Below are positions 30,100 through 38,938 of a DNA stretch of 64,000 nucleotides, one piece after another. The position numbers and the translations under genes were made by a program. Origin of the DNA: Enterobacter sp. kpr-6 (GTDB lineage Bacteria > Pseudomonadota > Gammaproteobacteria > Enterobacterales > Enterobacteriaceae); NCBI RefSeq assembly GCF_900116015.1, contig NZ_FOYH01000003.1, positions 310,001 through 374,000 of the forward strand, written 5' to 3'. The notes beneath the pieces are model-generated. The model made no database searches. It was not told where the DNA came from and saw nothing but the letters and a program-made list of their open reading frames with translations. Numbering within the stretch: the stretch's first letter is position 1; every line of letters starts with the position of its first letter.

Positions 30100-31494
30100 T
30101 TACTTTTTATTAGAATTCCGGCCATAAACCGCCCACGTAATAACCACGCAGGCGATGTAGAACACTAAAAAGACTTTCATTGCGCCCGCAGGCGATCCGG
30201 TCAGCGCCAGCGAAGTACCGAAGGCTTTCGGGATAAAGAACCCGCCGACCGCACCAATCGCCGAAATAAAGCCCAGCGCTGCTGCCGTATCGGTGGCCGC
30301 TTCACGCAGCGCCTGATCTTCCGTACCGCCCTGCGCTTTCACTTTTTCCATCGTCATCTTGCGGAAAATAATGGAGATCATCTGGAAGCTCGATCCGCTA
30401 CCCAACCCGGCGGTCAAAAAGAGCATTAAGAAGACCGCAAAGAAGGCGTAGAAATTCCCCGCGCTACCGCCTGACGGCAAGGTCAGGAACAGCAGTGCGC
30501 TGAAAATTGCCATAAACACGAAGTTCACCAGCGTCACGCGGATCCCACCCAGGCGGTCAGAGAGTGCGCCGCCTGCGGAACGCGCCAGCGCGCCCACCAG
30601 CGGGCCAAAGAACGCATAGTGCAGCACGTTTACATCCGGGAACTGGGTTTTGGACAGCATGGCAAATCCGGCAGAAAAGCCGATAAACGAGCCGAACGTC
30701 GCCAGATACAAAAAGCCGAGGATCCACAGGTGCGCCCGTTTCAGTACCGGAAGCTGCGCGCGCAGCGAGGCTTTCGAGGTCGCCAGTTCATTCATGCCAA
30801 ACCAGGCGGCAAGGGTGAAGACAATCAGAAACGGCACCCACACCCAGGCGGCGTTTTCCAGATACAGCATCGACCCATCCGGCTGTTCAACACCCGTTGC
30901 GCCAAACATGGCAAACATGGAAAACGTAATCGCCATCGGCGCGAGCAACTGCATCACGCTGACGCCGAGGTTCCCCATACCGCCGTTAATACCCAGCGCA
31001 CCGCCCTGCTTCTGCTTCGGAAAGAAGAAGCTGATGTTCGCCATGCTGGAAGCGAAGTTCGCCCCGGCAAGGCCGCACAGCAGCGAGATCAAAATAAAGG
31101 TGCTAAACGGCGTGGTGGTATCCTGCACCGCAAAACCCAACCAGACGCAGGGCACGATCATGATGCCGGTACTGAACGCCGTCCAGCGGCGACCGCCAAA
31201 AATCGGCACCATAAACGCATAAGGCACACGCAGCAGCGCGCCGGACACAGACGGCAACGCCGTTAACATAAACAGTTGATCGGTCGTGAAATTAAAGCCC
31301 ACCTTATTCAGGTTGACCGCCACGGCACTAAACAACATCCACACGCAAAACGCCAGTAACAGACAGGGAACGGAGATCCACAAATTGCGGCTCGCCACGC
31401 GTTGTCCACGCTGTTGCCAGAAAGCAGGATCTTCCGGTCGCCAGTCAGTAATGACGGTTCCGGTAGTTCCTTCAGGAACGGAAGAGTGACTCAT
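30100..31494 (-). CDS. narK: NarK nitrate/nitrite antiporter
   Basis: Twelve-helix major-facilitator protein exchanging external nitrate for internal nitrite. 464 residues. Both nitrate-signature regions are present: GANFASSMANISFFFPKQK with GGMGNLGVS, and AGLGSGSSFQMIS. Substrate-binding arginines lie in LLRVPYAF and RSAGGALSDRLGG. The ATG at 31494, after GAGGT, gives the MSHSS start of E. coli; the 33-codon upstream extension overlaps the FNR box and is rejected. Own promoter, transcribed away from narXL. Confidence 0.97.
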   Translation of the reverse strand: MSHSSVPEGTTGTVITDWRPEDPAFWQQRGQRVASRNLWISVPCLLLAFCVWMLFSAVAVNLNKVGFNFTTDQLFMLTALPSVSGALLRVPYAFMVPIFGGRRWTAFSTGIMIVPCVWLGFAVQDTTTPFSTFILISLLCGLAGANFASSMANISFFFPKQKQGGALGINGGMGNLGVSVMQLLAPMAITFSMFAMFGATGVEQPDGSMLYLENAAWVWVPFLIVFTLAAWFGMNELATSKASLRAQLPVLKRAHLWILGFLYLATFGSFIGFSAGFAMLSKTQFPDVNVLHYAFFGPLVGALARSAGGALSDRLGGIRVTLVNFVFMAIFSALLFLTLPSGGSAGNFYAFFAVFLMLFLTAGLGSGSSFQMISIIFRKMTMEKVKAQGGTEDQALREAATDTAAALGFISAIGAVGGFFIPKAFGTSLALTGSPAGAMKVFLVFYIACVVITWAVYGRNSNKK

Positions 31495-31552
31495 AGACAC
31501 CTCTGATAATCGATTGACGCCTGCCACATTAGGGCCTGCAGCCGCGCTTAAG

Positions 31553-31566
31553 TTGATATAAATCAA
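31553..31566. promoter_or_regulatory. FNR box of narK
   Basis: TTGATATAAATCAA is a perfect FNR palindrome 59 bp upstream of the narK ATG, placing a start point near 31518 if it acts at -41.5. Confidence 0.85.
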
Positions 31567-31706
31567 AGGAAAAGTCGGCTTCATTTTGCGCAAAAAAGCG
31601 GTGTACTCCTTTATGAGCAGTCAAAACCGCTAAAAAAGGTGTGGTTTTTCACGATGCTGAAGGTTTCCCCTGGCCGCTTGTTTTAAGACGATCCCAGGAC
31701 GACAAT

Positions 31707-31743
31707 AAAGGAGTAACCCCTATGGGGTATGGGTATACTCCAG
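31707..31743. promoter_or_regulatory. NarL/NarP heptamer cluster between narK and narX
   Basis: Five heptamer-like elements lie close together, including the inverted pair TAACCCC-TA-TGGGGTAT (31714-31730) plus AAGGAGT, GGGTATA and TACTCCA. They sit about 200 bp upstream of the narK start point and 60-95 bp before the narX start codon. Dense NarL motifs fit nitrate control of narK and possibly of narXL. Confidence 0.6.
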
Positions 31744-31802
31744 GCGATGGTTGAGAATACCGCATCTCCCGTTACGTGACCGGGCCTGGAGCCATGCCGT
31801 CA

Positions 31803-33599
31803 ATGCTAAAACGCCTTTTCTCACCGCTTACCCTTGTTAACCAACTGGTGCTGATCGTTCTGCTCTCGACCGCGATTGGCATTACGGGCATGGCGATTTC
31901 GGGCTGGCTGGTACAGGGCGTTCAGGGCAGCGCGCACGCGATCAACAAAGCGGGCTCTTTGCGAATGCAGAGTTTTCGCTTGTTAGCAGCGATCCCCCTT
32001 GATGAGCAGGACCGCCCGCTGCTCGACGAAATGACAAAAACCGCCTTCAGCCCCGAACTGGCCCTCGCCGCGCAGCATGACGATCAACAGGCACAGCTTC
32101 TCGCGCTGCAAAATTACTGGCACAGCGACGTCGAACCGGCTTTAAAAAATGCCCGCAACCCGCAGGATGTATCGGGTGAAATCACCGCCTTTGTTAACCG
32201 CATCGATCGGCTGGTCAGCGCCTTCGATCACAGCACCGAGCAGCGCATTGAGCGCGTGGTCTACATGCAGCACGCGATGGCGGTATTTATGGGATTACTG
32301 TTGCTGTTTACGGTGATCTGGCTGCGCGCGCGGCTGCTCTATCCGTGGCGGCAACTGCTGGGTATGGCGCGGGCGGTCAGCCACCGGGATTTCACCCAGC
32401 GGGCGCACATAAGTGGCCGTAATGAGATGGCGACCCTCGGCATGGCGCTTAACAACATGTCGGCAGAACTGGCCGGAAGCTATGCCATTCTTGAGCAGCG
32501 GGTACAGGAAAAAACCGCCGGGCTTGAGCAAAAAAATCAAATTCTCTCGTTTCTCTGGCAGGCCAATCGCCGTCTGCATTCACAGTTCCCAATGTGTGAG
32601 CGCCTCTCGCCTGTGCTGAACGGTCTGCAAAATCTGACGCTGCTTCACGATATTGAACTGCGTATTTATGACATGGAAGATGAAGCCAACCATCAGGAAT
32701 TCACCTGTCAGTCGGACATCAGTTGCGATGAGATTGGCTGCCATCTTTGTCCACGGGGCGCTGTTGAGAGCGCGCCTGGCGGCACCACCCTGAAATGGCG
32801 GCTGGCAGATACCCATACCCAGTACGGCTTATTGCTCGCCAAACTGCCCTCCGGTCGCCATCTCAGCCACGATCAGCAGCAGCTTGTGGATACGCTGGTT
32901 GAGCAACTGACCGCGACCCTCGCGCTCGATCGCCAGCAGGAACGCCAGCAGCAGTTGATGGTCATGGAGGAGCGCGCCACCATCGCCCGCGAACTGCACG
33001 ATTCTATCGCCCAGTCCCTCTCCTGTATGAAGATGCAGATAAGCTGTCTGCAAATGCAGGGCGACAGCCTGCCTGCCGCCAGTCAGCAACTTCTGGGGCA
33101 GATCCGCAATGAACTGAACACCTCGTGGGCGCAATTGCGTGAATTATTAACGACATTCCGCTTACAATTGAACGAACCTGGCCTGCGCCCCGCGCTGGAA
33201 GCCAGTTGCCTTGAGTACAGCGCCCATTTTGGCTTCCCGGTGAAGCTGGATTACCAGCTCCCGCCCCGCCATGTACCGTCGCACCAGGCAATCCACCTGT
33301 TACAGATCGCCCGCGAAGCGCTCAGTAATGCGTTAAAGCACTCCGGTGCCAGCGAGGTTACAGTAACGGTCAGCCAGCAGGGGCCGCAGGTTAAACTGTG
33401 CGTGACCGATAACGGCTGCGGCGTACCGGAAAATGCCGAGCGTTTAAATCATTATGGCTTGATTATCATGCGAGACCGCGCCCACAGCCTGCGCGGTGAT
33501 TGTCAGGTGCGGCGGCGCGAGCCTGCCGGCACCGAAGTGGTAGTCACCTTTATACCCGAAAAGCTGCTTTCCTCTGTACAAGGAGATAACCATGAATAA
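31803..33599 (+). CDS. narX: NarX nitrate/nitrite sensor kinase
   Basis: Membrane histidine kinase that phosphorylates NarL when nitrate binds its periplasmic four-helix domain. 598 residues: TM1, the nitrate-binding P-box [15 protein letters not shown] (about 45-60), TM2, HAMP domain, a central Cys-containing module, and a HisKA_3/HATPase transmitter with the phospho-acceptor His near residue 399 in [13 protein letters not shown] and DNGCGVPEN. The start at 31803 equals the E. coli length; an ATG nine bases upstream is possible. Overlaps narL by 8 bp. Confidence 0.97.
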   Translation: MLKRLFSPLTLVNQLVLIVLLSTAIGITGMAISGWLVQGVQGSAHAINKAGSLRMQSFRLLAAIPLDEQDRPLLDEMTKTAFSPELALAAQHDDQQAQLLALQNYWHSDVEPALKNARNPQDVSGEITAFVNRIDRLVSAFDHSTEQRIERVVYMQHAMAVFMGLLLLFTVIWLRARLLYPWRQLLGMARAVSHRDFTQRAHISGRNEMATLGMALNNMSAELAGSYAILEQRVQEKTAGLEQKNQILSFLWQANRRLHSQFPMCERLSPVLNGLQNLTLLHDIELRIYDMEDEANHQEFTCQSDISCDEIGCHLCPRGAVESAPGGTTLKWRLADTHTQYGLLLAKLPSGRHLSHDQQQLVDTLVEQLTATLALDRQQERQQQLMVMEERATIARELHDSIAQSLSCMKMQISCLQMQGDSLPAASQQLLGQIRNELNTSWAQLRELLTTFRLQLNEPGLRPALEASCLEYSAHFGFPVKLDYQLPPRHVPSHQAIHLLQIAREALSNALKHSGASEVTVTVSQQGPQVKLCVTDNGCGVPENAERLNHYGLIIMRDRAHSLRGDCQVRRREPAGTEVVVTFIPEKLLSSVQGDNHE

Positions 33600-34242
33600 T
33601 CAGGAACCGGCCACTATCTTACTGATTGACGATCATCCGATGCTGCGCACCGGCGTTAAACAGCTTATCAGCATGGCAGCCGACATTGCCGTTGTCGGTG
33701 AAGCCAGCAACGGCGAGCAGGGGATCACCCTTGCGGAGTCACTCGATCCCGATTTGATTTTGCTGGATCTCAATATGCCCGGCATGAACGGCCTGGAAAC
33801 GCTGGACAAGCTGCGGGAAAAAACGCTTTCCGGGCGCATCGTGGTGTTCAGCGTGTCGAATCATGAAGAGGACGTGGTGACCGCCCTTAAACGCGGCGCG
33901 GACGGCTATCTGTTGAAAGATATGGAACCGGAAGATCTGCTCAAAGCCCTGCAACAGGCTGCCGCCGGAGAAATGGTGCTCAGCGAAGCGCTGACCCCGG
34001 TGCTCGCCGCCAGCCTGCGCGCCAACCGTGCCAGTTCAGACCGCGACGTCACTCAGCTTACCCCGCGCGAGCGCGATATTCTGAAACTGATCGCCCAGGG
34101 CCTGCCGAACAAAATGATCGCCCGTCGCCTGGATATCACCGAAAGCACGGTGAAAGTCCACGTGAAGCACATGCTGAAAAAGATGAAGCTCAAATCGCGC
34201 GTCGAAGCGGCGGTCTGGGTGCATCAGGAACGTATTTTCTGA
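33592..34242 (+). CDS. narL: NarL nitrate response regulator
   Basis: 216-residue response regulator: receiver domain with Asp59 in [13 protein letters not shown], a linker, and a LuxR-type helix-turn-helix ([24 protein letters not shown]) that binds TACYYMT heptamers when phosphorylated by NarX or NarQ. Starts inside the last codons of narX with AAGGAG upstream. Its TGA directly abuts the stop of convergent ychO. Confidence 0.98.
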   Translation: MNNQEPATILLIDDHPMLRTGVKQLISMAADIAVVGEASNGEQGITLAESLDPDLILLDLNMPGMNGLETLDKLREKTLSGRIVVFSVSNHEEDVVTALKRGADGYLLKDMEPEDLLKALQQAAAGEMVLSEALTPVLAASLRANRASSDRDVTQLTPRERDILKLIAQGLPNKMIARRLDITESTVKVHVKHMLKKMKLKSRVEAAVWVHQERIF

Positions 34243-35649
34243 TTAACCGCCAGGCAGAAGATCCCAGTTCGGATCGCCCTGCGGCACATTTTGCAGCGGC
34301 TCTGCCAGCACCAGCGTGATCTCATTGGATGAGACGCGCTGCCCCTTCTGATCTTCCACCGTTACCGACAAGTGCCATGTGTTGGTAGCCCCCGGGCTGG
34401 CATCCCACGCAGGCATGATAATGCTCCAGCCATCCGGGTCCTGCCCGTTCACCGGCGGCGTCAGACTCAGCGCCTGGGTATCCCCCTGCCACACCAGCTC
34501 ACGCACGCCGTGGGTACTTTTCACCTGTAATTTCAGCGCCACGGTTTCACCCGGTTTGAGATCCCAGGGCGGCGTGGCGAGGAACACGGACAGGGTTTTA
34601 CGCTGGCGGTACTCGACAACCGGAAGATTATTGCGCGTCGGGCTGTCGTAGCGGCTGCCGCGCAGCGAACTGACCTGCGCCACTTCGCTGGCCGCGAGCT
34701 GTTTTTTCAGCGGCACGCCAAAACGATAATTGAGCTTCAGCCCCAGATCGTTCTGGCTTTCGCCGCTCTCCCCCTGACGGTGCTGCGCGGTAACGGTCAC
34801 CAGCGGCACCGGGGTGTAATTTAATCCGACGCTGACCGCCATCGGATTGTGGTAGCCGGTGCCGGAGTCGAACAGGTCCACCCGCTCACCGAAATATTGC
34901 TCCACGCTGACGCTGGTATTGATGTGCTGATAAAACGGCAGCCGCGCCTGGGCGGTAATATCGTAGCCCCGCGCCATCCGCTGTTGCAGCGTTGCGCCCT
35001 CGTCGTTCCAGCCGGAAAGCGGCTGATAGTAGTTAGCGGAGAGCCGCAGATATTCACCCCACGCCTCGGCACCCAGCCCGGCACGCTGCAAATGGCTCTC
35101 AAGCTGATTGTCCCAGAAGGTGTTATAGCCGAGCAGCCAGTCGCCGGTCATCCAGCGCTGGCCGATACCGGCGTTACTCACCAGCCCGTCATCCTGCTGA
35201 GTGAGACCCAACTGGGTCCAGCTTAAATAGCGATTATTGTCCTGCAAGGGCACAAACCAGCGCCCTTCGCTGCCGGTTAACTGCCCCTCATCATTAGCCT
35301 GAAGATTAATGCTGGCGTTACCCCAGGGTGAAAGCCAGGACTCCACCTGCTCGTTCACCTCGCCGCTGACCGCATCGCGGATCTTGCCGAGCGCAAACGC
35401 CCGCGCCTGCTGCCCGGCGCTCAGGCCGTTGTCGGTCTGGCTGGCCTCACCGAAGGCTTTCGCCATTTCCGCCAGATGCTTTTCGCCGCTGTTGCCCACT
35501 GGCGCGAGTCCCAGATCGGGCAGGCCGTCGGCATCATTATCAAAGGGGTTTTGCGCCTGCTGCATGAAGCTTTGCGGGGCACCGTGAACGCCTCCTGCCA
35601 GCAGCAAGAGTAACGAGAAAGGATGTAAAAAACGGAGTGCGTTACGCAT
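34243..35649 (-). CDS. ychO: YchO, inverse-autotransporter-type outer-membrane barrel
   Basis: 468-residue protein related to the beta-barrel of intimin/invasin. A signal peptide (about residues 1-23, LLLLLAGGVHG) is followed by an N-terminal region and a 12-strand-type barrel core with DRYLSW-like, QLGLTQQDDGLVSN, NTFWDN, GYDITAQARLPFYQH and GVPLKKQ segments. A short Ig-like tail lies outside. Function is uncertain; E. coli YchO has been linked to adhesion/invasion. The ATG at 35649 is chosen to start the signal peptide. Same place next to narL as in E. coli. Confidence 0.92.
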   Translation of the reverse strand: MRNALRFLHPFSLLLLLAGGVHGAPQSFMQQAQNPFDNDADGLPDLGLAPVGNSGEKHLAEMAKAFGEASQTDNGLSAGQQARAFALGKIRDAVSGEVNEQVESWLSPWGNASINLQANDEGQLTGSEGRWFVPLQDNNRYLSWTQLGLTQQDDGLVSNAGIGQRWMTGDWLLGYNTFWDNQLESHLQRAGLGAEAWGEYLRLSANYYQPLSGWNDEGATLQQRMARGYDITAQARLPFYQHINTSVSVEQYFGERVDLFDSGTGYHNPMAVSVGLNYTPVPLVTVTAQHRQGESGESQNDLGLKLNYRFGVPLKKQLAASEVAQVSSLRGSRYDSPTRNNLPVVEYRQRKTLSVFLATPPWDLKPGETVALKLQVKSTHGVRELVWQGDTQALSLTPPVNGQDPDGWSIIMPAWDASPGATNTWHLSVTVEDQKGQRVSSNEITLVLAEPLQNVPQGDPNWDLLPGG

Positions 35650-35821
35650 CAATATCGTTGGCGACGTCTCACCTGCCTGAATTGTTGAGCGGTGGCAAAG
35701 GGTCATCCTAACGATTTTCAGCCCTATATTCAGCCCTGAGGCCTAATTCCAGGAAAATCCTTAACCCTTCCCGCTTCGCCGCAACTACAGTTACTGTATC
35801 CCCCCGCAATGAGACGGCCTG

Positions 35822-36373
35822 ATGAACAAAACGCTGAAATGGGCTTTATGGAGTTCACTGATGTTTTATGGCGCATCAGTCAGCGCCAGCGAACTCTTTA
35901 TGCTGCAATCCCCGGCTTTTGCCGACAATGCGCTGATGGAAAAGAAATTCGCCGGAAACGCGAAAAATAACCCCAACTGCACCGGTGAAAATACCTCTCC
36001 GGCGCTGATCTGGAGTAATCCCCCGGTAAATACCAAAAGTTTTGTCCTGATTATGCACGATCCTGAAGGCGCAAAAGGCCTGGGGGTGACGCATCTGGTG
36101 GCCTATAACATTTCGCCGTCCGCCACCGGGATTGCCGCAAACGATCTGCGCGACGGGAAAAACTTCACCGGCGGTAAAAATACCCCCGGCACCACCGCCT
36201 GGTACGGCCCCTGCCCACCACCCGGCAGCGGCGCGCACCATTATGTCTTTACGCTTATCGCCACCGATGTCGCCCCGGATTTACCCGAGGGGCTGACCCG
36301 CGATGAGCTTATGGCGAAACTGAAAGGCAAAGCGCTCGCCGCCGCCGGATTAATCGGCCGCTTCGGGCAGTAA
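35822..36373 (+). CDS. Secreted PEBP-family (YbhB/YbcL) protein
   Basis: 183-residue protein with a clear signal peptide (LWSSLMFYGASVSA, cleavage near residue 22) and the bacterial/archaeal PEBP fold: FVLIMHDPEGAKGLGVTHLVAYNI and the ligand-pocket motif YGPCPPPGSGAHHYVFTLIA. Two cysteines suggest a periplasmic disulfide. Relatives include YbcL of E. coli; the ligand is unknown. It sits alone between ychO and the nas operon and its last 24 bp overlap the 3' end of nasA on the other strand. No link to nitrate metabolism is evident beyond location. Confidence 0.88.
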   Translation: MNKTLKWALWSSLMFYGASVSASELFMLQSPAFADNALMEKKFAGNAKNNPNCTGENTSPALIWSNPPVNTKSFVLIMHDPEGAKGLGVTHLVAYNISPSATGIAANDLRDGKNFTGGKNTPGTTAWYGPCPPPGSGAHHYVFTLIATDVAPDLPEGLTRDELMAKLKGKALAAAGLIGRFGQ

Positions 36374-38938
36374 CGCCTTCGCCAGCAGCGCATTAAGTTC
36401 CGGGATGCACGAGCCACAGTTAGTGCCGCAGCGCAGCGCCTTACCCAGGGCGGCGGCGCTGTCGCAACCGCTGGCAATGGCCGCGTTAATGGCGTATTCC
36501 CCGACGCTAAAGCAGCTACATACCGTGCGCCCCGGCGCTTTTTGCTCGCCCGCAGGCATACCACTTAACAGCGCGTGACGGGCAAACGGCGTTTCCGGTG
36601 CCCGGACGAACGCCGCGTCAACCCATGCGCTGTCTATCTCCGGTAAACGCTTCGCACTCCAGAAGGCGAGCATCAGTTTGCCCTCCTGCCAGGCAAGTAC
36701 ATTCAGGTTTTCTGCGCCCCGGGCTATCTGCACCTGCCAGTGATGTTGCTGACACCACGCCATCAGCCACGCCTGCAACAACGTCTCTCCCGCCAGCGTG
36801 AAATGGTTCACCGCGCCCGCCTTGCGCAGCCAGTGAATTTCTGGCGGCAGCGTGACGTTGTCACGGAAAAAGAGTTCCCCCTGCCACGTCGGATGCCAGG
36901 CGCTGAGGCGCACCGCCGTCTGTTTACTCTCCGGCTGACCGGAATCCGGGCAGCAGATCGGCGCGACCAGCGCGTTGATTTTCCCCTGGCGCGCAAAAAC
37001 CCCGTTCCAGTGCATCGGGGCGAAAAGCGATCCCTCCCGCTGCCGCTCGCTGACCACCGCCCGCGCCACCATCACCCCGCGCGGTGAACTGATGCGGGTT
37101 AACTCTCCGTGGCGGATCGCCAGACGCGCGGCGTCCACCGGGGCGATGTCCACTGTCGGTTCAGCAATATGCTGCATCAGTTTTGCCACCGTGCCGGTGC
37201 GGGTCATGGTGTGCCACTGATCGCGGATGCGCCCGCTGTTTAAGATCAAAGGATAAAGCGCGTCGGGCTGTGCACGCGCAGGCTGCGGCGTTACCGCCAC
37301 CATCCGCAGCCGCCCGTTTTCGCGCCAGCCGCGCGCAAGTTCCCCTGCGGGCTGCCACTGCACTGGCTCCAGTTTATCCCAGTCGTTAAGGCTGAGATTT
37401 GCCAGGTCGCTGATATCAAACGCCCGGCTGCCGTGATTCTCAAAGCCTGACAGCGCGGCATGCTCGCTGAAAACGTCGTGAGCATGTTGCCAGGCAAACG
37501 CCTGCCCGTAGCCGAGCCGCTGCGCCACCTGCGCCACAATCCACCAGTCAGGCTTTGCCTCACCAGGCGCGGGCAGAAACGCGCGCTGGCGGGAGATGCG
37601 CCGCTCGGAGTTGGTCACGGTGCCGTTTTTCTCGCCCCACGCCTGGGCCGGAAACTGAATATGCGCGTAGCGGCTGGTGTCCGTTTGCGCGACCACGTCG
37701 GAGACAATCACCAGCGGGCAGCGCGCCAGCGCCTGGCAGACGGCGTGGCTGTCGGGCAGCGACACCGCCGGGTTGGTGCCCATGATCCACACCGCTTTCA
37801 CCTCGCCGCGCCCGATGGCGTCAAACAGGTCCACCGCCATCAGCCCCGGCGTTTGCGCCAGCCGCTCGGTTCCCCAGAACCGCGCCAGGCGGGCCAGATC
37901 CTGCGGGACAAAATTCATATGCGCCGCCAGTTGCGTCGCCAGCCCGCCCACTTCGCGCCCGCCCATGGCATTTGGCTGACCGGTCAGCGAAAACGGCCCG
38001 CAGCCCGCGCGGTTAAATTTGCCGCTGGCTAAATGCACGTTAATGATGGCGTTGCATTTGTCGCTACCGCTCGACGACTGGTTAATGCCCATGGTGTAGA
38101 GCGTGACGGCGCGCGGCGCGTGAATAAAGGCCTCAAAAAAGGCCGTCACCGCTGCCACGGGAAGATCGCAAAATTGCGCCACCCGATCCACGCTCCATGC
38201 CGCGGCAATGGTGCAGGCAGCGTCAGCCTCATCAAAGGCGGATGCGTCACCGCCGTGGGCCATAATCGCGTTTAGCAGGCCAACAAACAGCCCGGCATCG
38301 CTGCCCGGAGCGAGCGGCAGATGCAGATCCGCAATGTCGCAGGTGGCGGTTTTACGCGGATCGATGACCACGATTTTCATCTCAGGCCGTTCGCGCTTAG
38401 CCTGGGCGAGACGCTGATAAAGCACCGGATGCGCCCAGGCCGCATTCGATCCCACCAGCACCACCAGATCGCTGCTTTCCACATCCTGATAGCTGCACGG
38501 CACCACGTCTGCGCCGAACGCGCGTTTGTAACCCGTCACTGCCGAGGACATACAGAGCCGGGAGTTGGTGTCGATATTGCCCGCGCCGATAAAGCCCTTC
38601 ATCAGTTTGTTGGCGGCGTAGTAATCCTCAGTCAGCAACTGCCCGGAGGCGTAAAAAGCCACCGCCTGCGGGCCAAATTCTTCAATGATCGCCCGCAGGC
38701 GATCCCCGGCGGCGTTCAGGGCGTCGTCCCAGCCTGCGCGTTCGCCGTCGAGCACCGGATGCAACAGGCGGCCCGCCAGCCCCGTGGTGTCCCCCAGCGC
38801 CGCGCCTTTCACGCACAGCCGCCCAAAATTCGCCGGATGTGATTCGTCGCCGCGCACGCTGACCGCGCCCTGCTCCACGCGGGCGATCACTCCGCAGCCG
38901 ACGCCACAGTAGGGGCAGGTAGTGCGGGTTTCGTTCAT
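36350..38938 (-). CDS. nasA: NasA assimilatory nitrate reductase, catalytic subunit
   Basis: Reduces nitrate to nitrite in the cytoplasm for nitrogen assimilation. 862 residues: N-terminal 4Fe-4S site (Cys8, Cys11, Cys15, Cys42 in CPYCGVGCG and GRLCVKG), the bis-MGD molybdopterin oxidoreductase core with a Cys-type Mo region (SNSRLCMSSAVTGYK-like NTNSRLCMSS), and a C-terminal BFD-like 2Fe-2S domain (VCSCFSVGE and GTNCGSCIPEL). The ATG at 38938 overlaps the upstream stop as ATGA. A 24-codon extension is rejected. Last gene of the operon. Confidence 0.96.
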   Translation of the reverse strand: MNETRTTCPYCGVGCGVIARVEQGAVSVRGDESHPANFGRLCVKGAALGDTTGLAGRLLHPVLDGERAGWDDALNAAGDRLRAIIEEFGPQAVAFYASGQLLTEDYYAANKLMKGFIGAGNIDTNSRLCMSSAVTGYKRAFGADVVPCSYQDVESSDLVVLVGSNAAWAHPVLYQRLAQAKRERPEMKIVVIDPRKTATCDIADLHLPLAPGSDAGLFVGLLNAIMAHGGDASAFDEADAACTIAAAWSVDRVAQFCDLPVAAVTAFFEAFIHAPRAVTLYTMGINQSSSGSDKCNAIINVHLASGKFNRAGCGPFSLTGQPNAMGGREVGGLATQLAAHMNFVPQDLARLARFWGTERLAQTPGLMAVDLFDAIGRGEVKAVWIMGTNPAVSLPDSHAVCQALARCPLVIVSDVVAQTDTSRYAHIQFPAQAWGEKNGTVTNSERRISRQRAFLPAPGEAKPDWWIVAQVAQRLGYGQAFAWQHAHDVFSEHAALSGFENHGSRAFDISDLANLSLNDWDKLEPVQWQPAGELARGWRENGRLRMVAVTPQPARAQPDALYPLILNSGRIRDQWHTMTRTGTVAKLMQHIAEPTVDIAPVDAARLAIRHGELTRISSPRGVMVARAVVSERQREGSLFAPMHWNGVFARQGKINALVAPICCPDSGQPESKQTAVRLSAWHPTWQGELFFRDNVTLPPEIHWLRKAGAVNHFTLAGETLLQAWLMAWCQQHHWQVQIARGAENLNVLAWQEGKLMLAFWSAKRLPEIDSAWVDAAFVRAPETPFARHALLSGMPAGEQKAPGRTVCSCFSVGEYAINAAIASGCDSAAALGKALRCGTNCGSCIPELNALLAKALLPEAAD

